This document shows, one piece after another, positions 10,532 through 21,641 of a stretch of 64,000 bases of DNA. A program made the translations under genes and the position numbers. A model generated the notes under the pieces. That model was not told the DNA's origin. It ran no database searches and saw only the letters and a list, made by a program, of their open reading frames with translations. This stretch comes from Hippophae tibetana (taxonomy: Eukaryota > Streptophyta > Magnoliopsida > Rosales > Elaeagnaceae): assembly GCA_037013495.1 (NCBI GenBank), contig CM072803.1:13348001-13412000 (forward strand). Reading direction: 5' to 3'. The stretch's first letter is position 1. Every line of letters starts with the position of its first letter.

Positions 10532-11808
10532 TGCTCTAAAAATAATGTTTTTTCTATGAAAATATCAATTATCTTCTTGAAAATGCCGGTTAAATTAAGT
10601 GACTAAATGAAGTGAAATCTCTATACTAATTAGGTTTTGAAGATAAGGTTGATTATGATTTATGGATATCGTATCATATGCTTAAATCTATTTTTTAATT
10701 GTATGGAATATCATATGTTTAAATCAATCCGCCTTTAAATAAGATAGCACTTCAGTGAGGGAAAAAAAATATAATCCATGCGATTGCGTTTAAAAAAACA
10801 AAAATAAAAATTCCTAAAAAAATATTTAATATCACCTCGTCAAGTCGAAAGCATACAGTTTATTTCGTCTGCCCCTTACATCACGCAACAGGAGTTTACT
10901 CGAGTCTATTTAAAAATAAAGTATTGAGAAGGAGAACGAAATTGACAGTAGATAGCAAAGAGACTACCATTAAATCAACGATTCTGATTATTGTAAATGT
11001 AAGGTGCATAGTGATTTTCATGTCAAAATCACCATTACCTTCACTCTAGATATTTCTGGCATAAGGTAAATTCAAAACAACTACTTGACACAATAAATAT
11101 TCATTTTTTTTAGAAAAAACTATTGGTTAGTTGAATACATAAATATATTTTTTTAATTAATAATTGCTTCTTCATAGGAAAAGATTGATGAGTTATTTTC
11201 GTAGCAATTTTTTTTTTTTAAGATAGTTTGCTCTGAAATAGTGTTTGTTGCCATGGAGATATCAATTATCTTCTTGAAAATGCGGGTTAAATTAACCGAT
11301 TAAAGAAATCGAAATCTCTATACTAATTATGTTTTTAAGATACGGTTGATTAATGTTCATGGATATTGTATCATGTTCTTAAATCTACTTTTTATAATTG
11401 TATTGGTTTTTGAGTTTTTGGATTTTTTTTTGGAGTATTAGTGGATTGAAAATGATTATTTTAATCTATAGATAAATGAGTTATTTATTCAAATGTTTTA
11501 TTTTTACTACTCTTAATAAAAATATATGTTCATTTACATTATAAGAAATTTTATTCGTAAAAGAGGTTAAAATTAAATGAGAATATTTCATACAATTAAA
11601 CATATTTTAATTTTCTTAGAAATCAATGCTTCAAAGATTAGTTCTTTGAATTGTGAATTCATATTGAAGATTTTATGAAAGTGCATTTGATTGAAAATGA
11701 TTGCAAATTTAATTTAATTTATCTGTTCCTTATTAAGCCTCATTTTTTATTCTAGCCCCTTGTTCTCTTTGTGATTATTTCTCTTATGAATGTGTTTTGA
11801 GCGATTTT
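10532..11808. other. Intergenic spacer with a duplicated segment
   Basis: No coding signal. 10,532-10,704 continues the segment that copia-A interrupted (left part 4383-4470). A second, uninterrupted version of the joined segment lies at 11,140-11,405. The stretch 10,740-11,090 is somewhat less AT-rich than its surroundings but shows no gene-like pattern. Confidence 0.6.
11140..11405 (+). repeat. Duplicate of the copia-A target site (empty allele)
   Basis: The left half matches 4383-4470 ('aattaataattg', 'ggaaaagattga', 'gatagttt') and the right half matches 10,532-10,704 ('atatcaattatcttcttgaa', 'gaaatctctatactaatta', 'tatcat...cttaaatcta'). The junction reads 'tagtttgctctgaaata' with 'tgctc' at 11,229-11,233, so this copy shows the sequence before copia-A inserted. 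Confidence 0.8.
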
Positions 11809-12209
11809 TGTGGAAAATAAAACTTGTTTAAAGCCCAAGATAAAGTCTAACCAAATTGAAGCTCAATTTGAGGAAGCTTTCATGGTAGTTCAAAAAATTA
11901 GGTAAGATGTTAAGTTGTGAGATAGCTAATGGTGGTTGAGTTGGATTTTAGGTAAGATGTTGAGTTGTGAGACAGTTAGTGGAGGTTGAGTTGGATTGTA
12001 GGTAAGAAGATGAGTTGTGTGTGATGCTTAGGGTGAGTATTAACTTTATATTCTATGACTTGTATTAATTCTATGATAGTATAAATACCTTGCATAATTT
12101 TCTATGTAATATATCTCAATCAAGTTTAAAAAATAAGAAGTAAGAATTTGGGAGTTTCTAAGAGTTGTTGGAAAATTGTTCTTGAGTTTTGATCTATAAT
12201 ATTTCAACA
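11809..12209 (+). repeat. copia-B 5' LTR
   Basis: 401 bp, starting 'tgtggaaaataaaacttg' and ending 'atttcaaca'. TATA box at 12,080-12,087. It contains an internal imperfect triplication built on 'ggtaagatgttgagttgtga' and 'gttgagttggatt' (about 11,899-12,020), also present in the 3' copy. It is followed at 12,213-12,223 by 'tggtatcagag', a perfect start of the tRNA-Met primer site. Confidence 0.85.
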
Positions 12210-12212
12210 AAG

Positions 12213-12223
12213 TGGTATCAGAG
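12213..12223 (+). promoter_or_regulatory. copia-B primer-binding site
   Basis: 'tggtatcagag' matches the standard copia site complementary to the 3' end of initiator tRNA-Met, three bases inside the LTR end. Confidence 0.8.
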
Positions 12224-12624
12224 AAAAATCATAGTTGGAAATATATACTATCATATATCAAATCGAAGCTCTCGATGAGACGAATCTGACGCCTCCAAAA
12301 GCATCACAATCGGAGTTCAGACGCTTGGCCATGCATCGTTGAAAGTTGAAGCCAAAAAGTGAGTTAATTCACCAAGTTAGAGCTGAGTTAGGGGAGTTGA
12401 AACTGAGTCCAGCTGAGTTGACCGAGCCGTGAAGCCTATTGACCTAGTCGCTGACTGTGCTGTCGAGCTGTTTGACCGAGCTTGTTGACTGTTGACCAAA
12501 AGAGGGTTGACTTTGCCATAGATTGAAAATTTAGATTTTTCCCTGGTGTTCCTCCCAAGGTTTTTTGATGTTCTGAATCCATCTGTGCGATCAGAATTTA
12601 AAAATTCTCACTGCATTGAGAGTT

Positions 12625-13540
12625 ATGTCAACTGGAGTCATGACATCGTTTTGAGTCCCGACACTCAACAACGACAACTATAATAATTGGAGTATCAAGA
12701 TGAAAGCTCTTTTAGGTGCACATGATGTATGTGAAGTTGTAGAGAAAGGCTTAAGTGAGCTAGATGATGAAGTTACTCTAACGTAAGTGCAAAAAAATCT
12801 TTGAAGGATTCGAGAAAGAGAGACAATAATGCCCTCTCCCTTATCTATGAAGCCTTAAATGATGATGGCTTTGAGAAGATTTTGGATGCAACATCTTATA
12901 AAGTAGCGTGGAATCAGTTTCAAATCTCCTTTAAAGGAGTCGAGAAAGTGAATAAGGTTTGTCTCCAAACACTAAGATGTGAATTTGAATCTCTGCCTAT
13001 GGAAGCTTTTCAATCTATTTCCGACTATTTCTTGAGAGTCATAGTTGTTTCTAATCAATTGAAAAGAAATGGTGAGATGTTGAACACATCGTCCTGATGA
13101 TTGATGAGACAAAAGATTTGGAAGAAATGACCATTGATGAACTAAATGGGCCATTACAAGCATATGAAGAAAAGCATAAGAAGAAGTAAGGGATCACTGT
13201 GCAACTCTTCAAGATGCAATTCAAGGATAAGCATGAAAGCCAAGGCAATGACAGAAACCAACATAGCCAAGGCAAAGGTAGAGGCGGTGGATGAGGTGGA
13301 AGCCGCAGCCGTGGTCTATGTTGGAATTACAACAACTTTAGGAGAGGGGAAAGCTCAACACGAGGTCGTGGAAGAGGAAATATGAACTCAAGATATATCA
13401 AATCTCAAGTTTAATGCTATAATTACTAGAAGTTAAGACATTATGCTTCAAAATGTAGAGCTCCAAAACATAGAGTAGATGAGAAAATCAACTATATGGA
13501 GGAGAAAATCGATGAGGAAAAAACTCTTTTTCTAGCATGG
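12625..13540 (+). pseudogene. copia-B gag
   Basis: Starts at the ATG at 12,625 (MSTGVMTSF) with a stop shortly after. Recognisable parts are NNWSIKMKALLGAHDV (about 12,685-12,735), then the open piece 12,801-13,097 with TLRCEFESLPMEA and SNQLKRNGE. The zinc knuckle (about 13,410-13,460) reads C-Y-N-Y then a stop, so both zinc binding and reading frame are lost. A further segment near 13,146-13,385 corresponds to the glycine/arginine-rich tail in a shifted frame. Confidence 0.8.
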
Positions 13541-14900
13541 AATCAAGGTGATGATGGTCAACCAAATTCCTCGTATATTAACAGTGGTGCAAGCAACCAT
13601 ATGTGTTGAAGGAAAGACATGTTCATTGAAATAGATGAGTAAGTAAGCAAAAATATCTCATTTGGAGATGATTCTAACATAATAGTGAAAGGAAGAGGTA
13701 ACATTCTTATTCGCTTGAAAGATGGACGATATCAATTTATTTCCAATGTTTACTATGTCCCCAATATGAAAAGTAACATCTTGAGTTTGGGACAACTGTT
13801 AGAGAAAGGTTATGATATTCGTATGAAATATTGTAATCTTTCTATAAAACATGAAAAGAATAACTTCATTACTAACGTGCCAATGTCAAAGAATAGAATG
13901 TTCTTGATCAACATATGAAATGACATTGCAAAGTGTCTGAAATCCTACTACAAATATGCATCGTGGCTATGATATCTTCGATTTGGTCATCTCAATTTGA
14001 AGGATTGGAGCTGCTATCTAAGAAGAAGATGGTGAAGGGACTACCTTGCATTAACCATCCTAATCAACTTTATGTAGGGTGTGTACTTGGGAAGCAATTC
14101 AGAAAAAGCTTTCCAAATGAATCAAACTCAAGAGCCAAGAAGCCACTCGAGCTAATCCATACCGGTGTGTGCGAACCGATCAAGCCTAGCTCTCTCAGTA
14201 ACAATAATTATTTTCTTCTTTTCATTGATGATTTTTCATGAAAAACCTAGGTATATTTCTTGAAACAAAAATCATAAGTTTTTAAAGTATTCAAAAAGTT
14301 CAAGCTGTAATGGAGAGAGAAAGTAGTAGAAAGATTAAAGCCATGAGATATGACCGAGGTGGAAAATTTACATTCAGGGAGTTTCAAGAAATCTATGAAG
14401 AAAATGGAATTCGTAGATCCTTGATAGTTCTGAGATCCCCCTAATATAATGATGTAGCAAAAAGAAAGAACATAACAATCCTCAACATGGCACAAAACAT
14501 GCTCAAAGGCAAGAAACTACCCAAGGAGTTTTGGGTAGAAGTAGTAGCATGTGTAGTTTACTTGTCAAACCATTCTCCAACAAGAAGTGTACGGGGAAAG
14601 ACATCGCAAGAGGCATGAAGTGGAAGAAATCTTGGTATTTCTCACCTAAGCTTTTTTGGAAGTATAGCGCATGTTCATGTACCGGATGAGAGAAGAATGA
14701 AGCTTGTTGATAAAAGTGAGAGTTTTATCTTCATTAGTTATGATGCTAATTCAAAGGGCTACAAGATGTACAATTCAGACAATAAGAAGATTATGATTAG
14801 TCGAGATGTGGTATTCAACGAAGAAGGAGAATGGGATTTTAACTCTCATGCAGGTAACTTCAATTTCTTTCCTCAGTTTGAAGAAGATGAGAAGACAATG
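13541..14900 (+). pseudogene. copia-B protease and integrase
   Basis: The protease motif at 13,579-13,590 reads N-S-G-A, the same Asp-to-Asn change as copia-A. The following conserved block (13,685-13,918) holds NVYYVPNMKSNILSLGQ. The zinc region shows CVLGKQFRKSFPNES (14,082-14,125) and the core LFIDDFS (14,218-14,238). The second catalytic region reads RYDRGGKF (about 14,347-14,372). The segment 14,697-14,906 is the integrase C-terminal part (SFIFISYDANSKGYKMYN ... NEEGEWDF). Confidence 0.85.
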
Positions 14901-16640
14901 AGATAGCAACTAGGTGAACCTTAACAAGAGCTTGCAACTCCACCCACTTCACCAATATCAACCACTTAAGGAGACTCATCATCTTCTTCATCATCAAGTG
15001 GAAGTCAAGATGAAAGATAAGTGCCATTCACACGAAGTATTCGAGATCTTTATGAGGTAACTAAACAATTAGACAATATCACACTTTTTTGTCTCTTTGT
15101 CGACTGTGAACCAGTAAAATTTGAAGAAGCAGTACAAGAAAAGAAGTGGAAAGATGCAATAGACAAAGAAATCAAGGCCATTGAGAATAACAACACATAG
15201 GAACTCACCTCACTTCCTAAAGGACACAAGGAAATATATGTCAAATAGGTGTACAAGACACAGAGTAATACTAATGGAGAGATTGAAAGGCATAAGGCGA
15301 TGCTAGTAGCAAAAGAACATAGTCAAAAGGTTGGAATTGACTATGATGAGGTATTTGCTCCTGTTGCTCGATTAGAGACTATAAGACTAATCATTTCTTT
15401 GACAGCTCAAAATAAGTAGAAGATACATCAAAATGGATGTAAAATCTGCTTTTCTAAATGAAGTCTTTGAAGAAGAAGTCTACATTCAGTAACCATTAGA
15501 CTATGAAGTAAAAGGTAACAAAAACAAGGTGTTGAAGTAGAAGAAATCTCTTTATGGGTTGAAGTAAGTACCAAGAGCATGGAATAATCACATCGACAAG
15601 TACTTTCTGGAGAAAAACTTAACCAAGTGTCCTTATGAAAATTTACTCTATGCCAAGATTGAAGATGACGATATTCTGATCGTTTGCCTATACGTAGATG
15701 ATCTCATCTTCACCGGAAGTAATCCAAAGCTATTTGAAGAATTTAAGAAAGTGATGACCCAAGAATTCAAAAATGACAGATATCGGATTAATGGCATATT
15801 ACCTATGAATTGAAGTGAAACAAAAAGAAGAAGGCATCTTTATCTCTCAAGAAAGATATGCAATAGAGATACTAAATAAGTTCAAGATGAAATATTTCAA
15901 GCCGATCGACACACCAGTGGAATGTAGAATCAAAATGTCCAAGGATGAATATGGTTAAAATGTGGATCCAACATTTTTCAAAAGTCTAGTTAAAAGTCTA
16001 TGTTATCTCATGTTCACAAGATCTGACATCCTGTATGATGTTGGATTGAATAATAGCTACATGAAGAAACCGAGAAGAACCCATTTCAAAGCTACAAAGA
16101 GAATCCTATGCTATCTAAAAGGTATAATTGATCTTAGCTTGTTCTATTCGACTTCTAATGATTACAAGCCTATTGGATATAGTGATAGCAATTTGGTGGA
16201 GATATAGATGATAGAAAAAGCACTTCCAAATTTGTGTTTTTCGTGGGAGTTACTGCTTTTACATGGATGTTGAAAAAGCAACCGATTGTCACCTTGTTTA
16301 GCTGTGAAGTAGAATATGTAGTAGCTACCTCATGTGTTTGTCCTACAATTTGGCTGAGAAACTTATTGAAGGAGCTAACCATGACACAAGAAAATCCAAC
16401 CAAAATTTGTGTCGACAAGAATTCCACCATTGCCTTAGCCAAAAATCCTGTTTTTCATTATCGAAACAAACACATTGATACTTGCTACCACTATATAAGG
16501 GAGTGCATCGCCAAAAATGATGTACAAGTCTAGTATGTTAAGTCACATGATCAAGTTGCAGACATTTTTACCAAACCAATGAAATTTGAAGACTTTGCGA
16601 GGATAAGAAGTTTACTTGGTCTCATAAAACAAGTTTAAGG
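14901..16640 (+). pseudogene. copia-B reverse transcriptase and RNase H
   Basis: RT begins near 15,250 (VYKTQSNTNGEIERHK). The Y-V-D-D box is intact at 15,691-15,702. Stops occur at 15,247, 15,418 and 15,490, and a frameshift lies near 15,770. RNase H pieces are open at 15,962-16,207 and 16,234-16,533, with TWMLKKQPIVTLFSCEVEYV and CVDKNSTIALAKN. The end reads DQVADIFTKPM (16,549-16,580). The protein cannot be made intact. Confidence 0.85.
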
Positions 16641-16645
16641 GAGAG

Positions 16646-16966
16646 TATTGAAAATAAAACTTGTTTAAAGCCCAAGATAGAGTCCAACCAAATTGAATCT
16701 CAACTTAAAGAAGCTTTCATGGTAGTTCAAGAAATTAGGTAAGATGATGAGTTGTGAGATAGTTAAATGAGGTTGAGTTGGATTGTAGGTAAAATGTTGA
16801 GTTATGAGGCAGCTAGTGGAGGGTGAGTTGGATTGTAGGTAAGAAGATGAGTTATGTGTGATGATTAGAGTGAGTATTAACTTTATATTGTGTGGTTTAT
16901 ATTAATTCTATGATAGTATAAATACGTTGCATCTTTTGTTATGTAATATATCTCAATCAAGTTTAA
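16646..16966 (+). repeat. copia-B 3' LTR, truncated
   Basis: It matches the 5' LTR from 'attgaaaataaaacttg' to 'ctcaatcaagtttaa', then stops. About 85 bp of the LTR end are missing. TATA box at 16,917-16,924. The sequence beyond 16,966 has no similarity to the 5' LTR tail, so this is a deletion or rearrangement breakpoint. Confidence 0.85.
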
Positions 16967-17212
16967 GCAATGTTTCAATTTTTAATGTTTGGTAAAATTA
17001 TCAACTCCTTTGATAATTTCTTTTATGTGCCGGAAATAACAATACCCTTTAAATTTGAGTTGAATCCTTGGGGGAAATATGAATAGTTTTTTTTATTTTT
17101 TATTTTTATAAATCTCGGCACTCTATGGCATTCAAGACTCTAAACAATACAAAATACAATTGGTCAGAATAAAACTAAAGAAAATTCCAATCATCATCTA
17201 TCTCCATTTGTG

Positions 17213-18521
17213 ATGCAAATGGAAGCTAAAGCATTATCAATACAATCACGGCTGCATCCAAACCTTAGCCACACTTTTAAAGGAAAACTGGCACTTGGCT
17301 TCCCATCAACCATGGCTTGCTCGTCGCACAACACCGAGAAGAAGATTGGTCCTTGGCACCTCTATACTCCATGAATATCCTTTGGTGGTTCAACATCTCC
17401 ACCTTCATGCCCCAAATTCATTGCTTTTCCTGCTTACAGAAACTGTGGGTCTTGGCCAGCTATTACACTTCTCTGGGCCTCTTTGTCATCTCTCTTCCAG
17501 GACTCTGGTCCCTTATCAAACGTTCATTCATATCCAAGGTCACTTCATTTTCAACTTTATCTTTTAATTTTGCTCCACAAAGAAGCATTTGATCTTCAAT
17601 TTGGGATTATTTTTGTGCAGATTACAGATTGTGCAGAAGACATATATAGGTGATGGAGAAGTGAAGAAAGAGCCAAAGCAAGTTGCTGGGGAAATTCTAT
17701 CATTTTTCACTCGTAACAACTTCGTGGTGACTAATAGTGGAGATACTATTACGTATGTCATCTAAGAAACTATACTTTCATACTTGTACTCATATTCTCT
17801 GCTTGTTTCATATGGCTTTTGTGGTCCATTTTTATGAGAATTCAACAGTTTTTTAGGACTATTTTACAAACACTAATTGCAACAACTATGTAAGGTTTAA
17901 GATCTGCCTAGAGAACTTATTCTTACCCAAAAACGATTTCTCATCCAAAAAATCTATTCCCTTTTACCATTAATTTTGCAATGAGTGGTTCTCCTTGTGG
18001 TTTTATGGTCTGGTGAGTAGGACTCTCTGTCTCTCTTTCAAGTCACATTTTAAAAGCACACAAAATATCCTTATATTTAAAAAGAATTTGTAATGATGAA
18101 TTTTCTTAAATAAGGTTTGAAGGCATGATGGTACCAAGCTGAGGCCAAGCAGCATTGCTGACATTTTGCACCTGCATCAACATGGCAAGTGTTGCCCTCG
18201 TTCTTACAATAACTTTTCCAGATTTTGGCAATAACTGGTTCTGGCTTACAATCCTGAGTCCACTAGCGTAAGTCCAGGAGGTCATGGTCATGATTGTGGT
18301 TACTGAACTCCTTATTAAAAAAAAACTTAATTTTGCTCGAAATCTGAAGGGAAAAAAAGTTTTGCTAGGAGCAAATCAAGGTCAAAGTGGTTGTTGCAGA
18401 TGATGGGATGCTATCCGAGATAATTGTTCAAGGGGATGACCAACAAGTAGAACAAATGAGGAAAGAGCTTCAGCTTAGTGAAAAAGGCATGGTCTATGTC
18501 AAGGGCTTATTTGAGAAGTGA
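17213..18521 (+). pseudogene. CCB1: Broken CCB1 gene (cytochrome b6f haem-assembly factor)
   Basis: CCB1 is a thylakoid membrane protein of plants and algae that helps attach haem c(i) to cytochrome b6. Four exons are visible: exon 1 (about 17,213-17,538; Met codons at 17,213 and 17,219, then a basic, Ser-rich N-terminus like a chloroplast transit peptide), exon 2 (17,628-17,752), exon 3 (18,115-18,267) and exon 4 (18,369-18,521). Conserved phrases are ASYYTSLGLFVISLPGLWSL, QVAGEILSFFTRNN, ALLTFCTC and KGMVYVKGLF. Introns keep GT/AG ends, so it is not a retrocopy. Defects: at least two frame changes in exon 1 (around 17,330 and 17,445), an in-frame TGA at 18,140-18,142 where the family has Arg, and the segment before exon 4 (YYWKKAS-like) is missing, so the join is out of phase. 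The identification rests on remembered family sequence and is fairly firm. Confidence 0.75.
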
Positions 18522-18990
18522 TGAGAATGCTGCAATAACGTGGATATGGCTGATCATTTGTTTGTTTACACATGAACTTACAACTCTCGAAAAATTCATT
18601 CCATGTGGTCATTTACATGGAGTTGGATGGGAATTAGATAAAGGCTTTCGGTTTTTGTGATTAAGTTGTTTTGACATCTTCTTTGTATAACATTCACTTC
18701 ATATATTCGTATATACAAATTAATTTTATCAAAAACTGTTGCTGTATTTTTTCCTCTCTAATATGACACATTCTAAATTGTGCAGTAGCCATTGTTTCCG
18801 AGGGTGCCTGGTGTTTACTTTAGTGTTTCGAACTTCCTTTGCCCAGAAAGCTTGACTATATGTTTGTAGTGCTCAAAATTTGCATATTTAGACAGTATTA
18901 GTTGGAGCTATTTTGAATTTTCTTATTTTCTTGATCACTCTATGGGTTTACTAAAGCTTTTCAGTTGAATCCATTATTTTCTATGCACAG

Positions 18991-19112
18991 ACATGGATTA
19001 ATTATTCAATCTGAAGATTTCATGTCCTCTCCCACCGTAGTGGACTTGAAGAATTCCAAATTGCACTCATCTGGTTATTGCCAGTATGATTTTGGCAGAT
19101 TCGATTCAGAAG
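18991..19112 (+). other. Orphan exon-like segment, function unknown
   Basis: 122 bases bounded by a good acceptor (tgcacag, ending 18,990) and a good donor (gtacgt, from 19,113). One frame is open throughout and reads GLIIQSEDFMSSPTVVDL followed by KNSKLHSSGYCQYDFG. An upstream in-frame ATG at 18,965 also exists. I do not recognise the protein. It lies 470 bases downstream of the CCB1 stop and may be an exon of the next gene, the rest of which was displaced by copia-C. Confidence 0.35.
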
Positions 19113-19872
19113 GTACGTCTTTTTCCACTGTAGTGAATGCATACTAGTTGTTAATATTTAGTATTTCAAGAACATCATACTTACATATGGACATCTTATA
19201 CATGAATTATGTACATGTTGTGCATTATGAACAGAGTATATGAGTGATTTTGGTACCTTTTTTTTTTAAATCCCTAATAACTTACAATTTCTCTACCTCA
19301 AACTAGGGCCAAGCGTTTGATCGAAATCGTTTGTTTTCATAATCTAATTTGATATGAATCAAATTAGATGATTTTCAATTTAAAACCAATCCGATGAAAT
19401 TATTAATCTGAATTCGAACATATAATAGTTTTTTAGATTGGATAAAGATTGGAATGAGGTCGAAACTCATTTATGAATTACTTTCATATATACTTTACTT
19501 TTAAGCAAAGTAGTTTAAGAAGAATGTTCCCTTATTAGAATATTACTAAAATGTTACTCAAAATCACTTATAACATTTTGATGTCAAATACTTCTCTCAA
19601 ATTCACTTTTAACCAAAATATTTTATTTTAAACCACTTATCTTCAAACAACTTCTAAGAGAAGCACATTTAAGTACCTTCATTATCTTAATAATATTAAA
19701 ACAATGGTACTTTCCATTAATCTTATTTGGTATGTGTAATGGGAGCCTATGGGTGTCCCGATCACACTCAACAAGACTAATTGTTTCAGTATAAAGGTTT
19801 AGAAATAGTTTGGACCCTAAATAGAAGTTTTTGGACATTTGATGAAAAATGTACTAAAATCAATTTGATGTA
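19113..19872. other. Non-coding spacer
   Basis: No gene signal. It includes a poly-T stretch (about 19,258-19,269) and AT-rich sequence with repeated 'aatcaaattagat'-like phrases. It ends at the copia-C target duplication. Confidence 0.5.
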
Positions 19873-19877
19873 CACCT

Positions 19878-20108
19878 TGAAGAAATAAATATTTGAAGAA
19901 ACAATCAAACTGAAGAAGAAATAAATGGTTTCTCCGATATATTTTCTTAAATTGTATAGGACATGTACATTGTTTATATAGACAAATATTAATTACTATT
20001 TCAACAATCACAATGATTGAATCACATGATTTACAGCTGCTTGGTAGGTGCCTTGTATGTTGGTAGGCGTCGGCGTCAGTATCGGTGCAGTGTTTGTTGA
20101 ATTCAACA
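19878..20108 (-). repeat. copia-C 3' LTR
   Basis: 231 bp. On the minus strand it starts 'tgttgaattcaacaaacac' and ends 'atttatttcttca'. The terminal TG...CA is intact and the adjacent purine tract is well preserved. It contains a TATA-like stretch, 'ctatataaac' on the minus strand, near 19,975-19,985. Confidence 0.9.
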
Positions 20109-20115
20109 CTCCCCC

Positions 20116-21641
20116 TCAAGTTGGTGCATAGATGTCTTTCATGCCCAACTTGACTGAAACTTCTGTGAATACTCGATATGAGAATGCTTTAGTGAGAATG
20201 TCATCCAATTGATCTTCTGACTTAATTTTTTGTAATTCCAATGAATTTTCTTCTAACTTTTTCTTAATAGAGAATATGTCAACTTCAACATGTTTTGTAC
20301 AATCATGTTGAACTAGATTATGAGCAATATCACATGCTGCTTTATTGTCACAAAATAACTTAATTGATTCTTTAGCAGGATATCCCAAATCTTTCAAGAA
20401 AGATTGTAACCATAAGGTCTCACAAAGCCCAAGTGTTGTGCCTCTATATTCAGCCTATGTGCTTGAACGAGCAACAACATGTTGTTTCTTACTTCTCCAT
20501 GTTACAAGGTTCCCCCCTACAAAAGTGAAGTAGCCTGATGTAGATCATCTATGATTTATTGATCTAACCCAATCAGCATCAGTATATACTTCTATTCTTT
20601 GGAATTCTGAATTTTTAGTGAATACTCCTTTTTCAGGAACAGACTTTAAATACCTCAAAATACGAATAACTACATTCATATGTTTTTCTCCAGGATTATG
20701 CATAAATTGGTTGATAATACTTAAAGCATAGGCAAGATCTGGTCTTGTGTGTGCCAAATACATCAACCTTCCAACAAGCCTTTGGTATCTTTCTTTATTT
20801 GTTGGAACTTGATCAACCTTGATACATAACTTTAATCCTTCCTCTACTGGTGTATTAGTTAGTTGACATGCCGACATACCAGTTTCTTTTAATAAATCTA
20901 AGGCATACTTTCTTTGAGATTAGAAGATTCCTTCTTTCGATCGAGAAACCTTAATCCCAAAAAAATATTTTAAGGAACCAAGGTCTTTCATTTCAAATTC
21001 TTTAGAAAAATAACTTTGTAGAGCTATCCTTTCTTCAAGATCATTTCCTATTACTATCATATCATCCACATATACAATAAGTGCAGTGATTTTACCATAC
21101 CTTTTTTTTCAGAAATAAAGTATAGTCTGAATTGCTTTGCTTGTAACCAAATTCCTTCATTGACTTTGTGAACCTGCCAAACCATGCTCTTGGGGATTGT
21201 TTTAATCCATACAGTGATTTTTTTAATTTGTACACCTTTTCATCATGGATTTTGGATTTCTTGATTCCTGGTGGTAGATCCATGTAGACTTCTTCAATTA
21301 AATCTCCAACGTAGAAAGGAATTTTTTACATCAAATTGATATAATGGCCAATCTAAATTTGCAGCTAGAGATACCAAGACTCGAACAATGTTGATTTTGG
21401 CTGCAGGCAAAAATGTTTCTGTATAGTCGATCCTATATATCTGAGTGTATCTTCTTGCCACCAATCTTGCTTTATAGCGTTCAATTATACCATCTACTTG
21501 ATACTTTACTAAAAAAATCTATTGACATCCAACAATTTTCTTTGTTGGTGGACGATCGACAAGTTCCCAAGTTCCATTTATTTCTAAGGATCTTAGTTCC
21601 TCATTCATAGCATCTTTCCATTTTTGGTAGGCTAAAGCTTT
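20116..21641 (-). pseudogene. copia-C reverse transcriptase and RNase H
   Basis: RT motifs on the minus strand are VYKLKKSLYGLKQSPRAWF (about 21,235-21,178) and the catalytic box Y-V-D-D at 21,072-21,061. RNase H follows: RLVGRLMYLAHTRPDLAYA (about 20,790-20,735), TDADWVRS, LFCDNKAACDIAHN (20,360-20,320) and the C-terminal DILTKAFS. Frame breaks lie near 21,315, 21,110 and 20,920. Confidence 0.85.

Larger units (their letters stand above)
11809..16966 (+). mobile_element. copia-B: dead Ty1/copia element, 3' LTR truncated
   Basis: Close relative of copia-A with the same polyprotein family but a different LTR. Order: 5' LTR (11,809-12,209), PBS, gag (from 12,625), protease, integrase, RT, RNase H, purine tract 'aagtttaagggagag' (16,631-16,645), 3' LTR (16,646-16,966, cut short). 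Stops and frameshifts are frequent throughout. No target duplication can be checked because the right end is missing. Its right end lies about 250 bases before the CCB1 relic. Confidence 0.9.

Noticed and set aside
17295..17592. Two overlapping frames as separate small genes
   Set aside because: They are the two frames of one frameshifted CCB1 exon.
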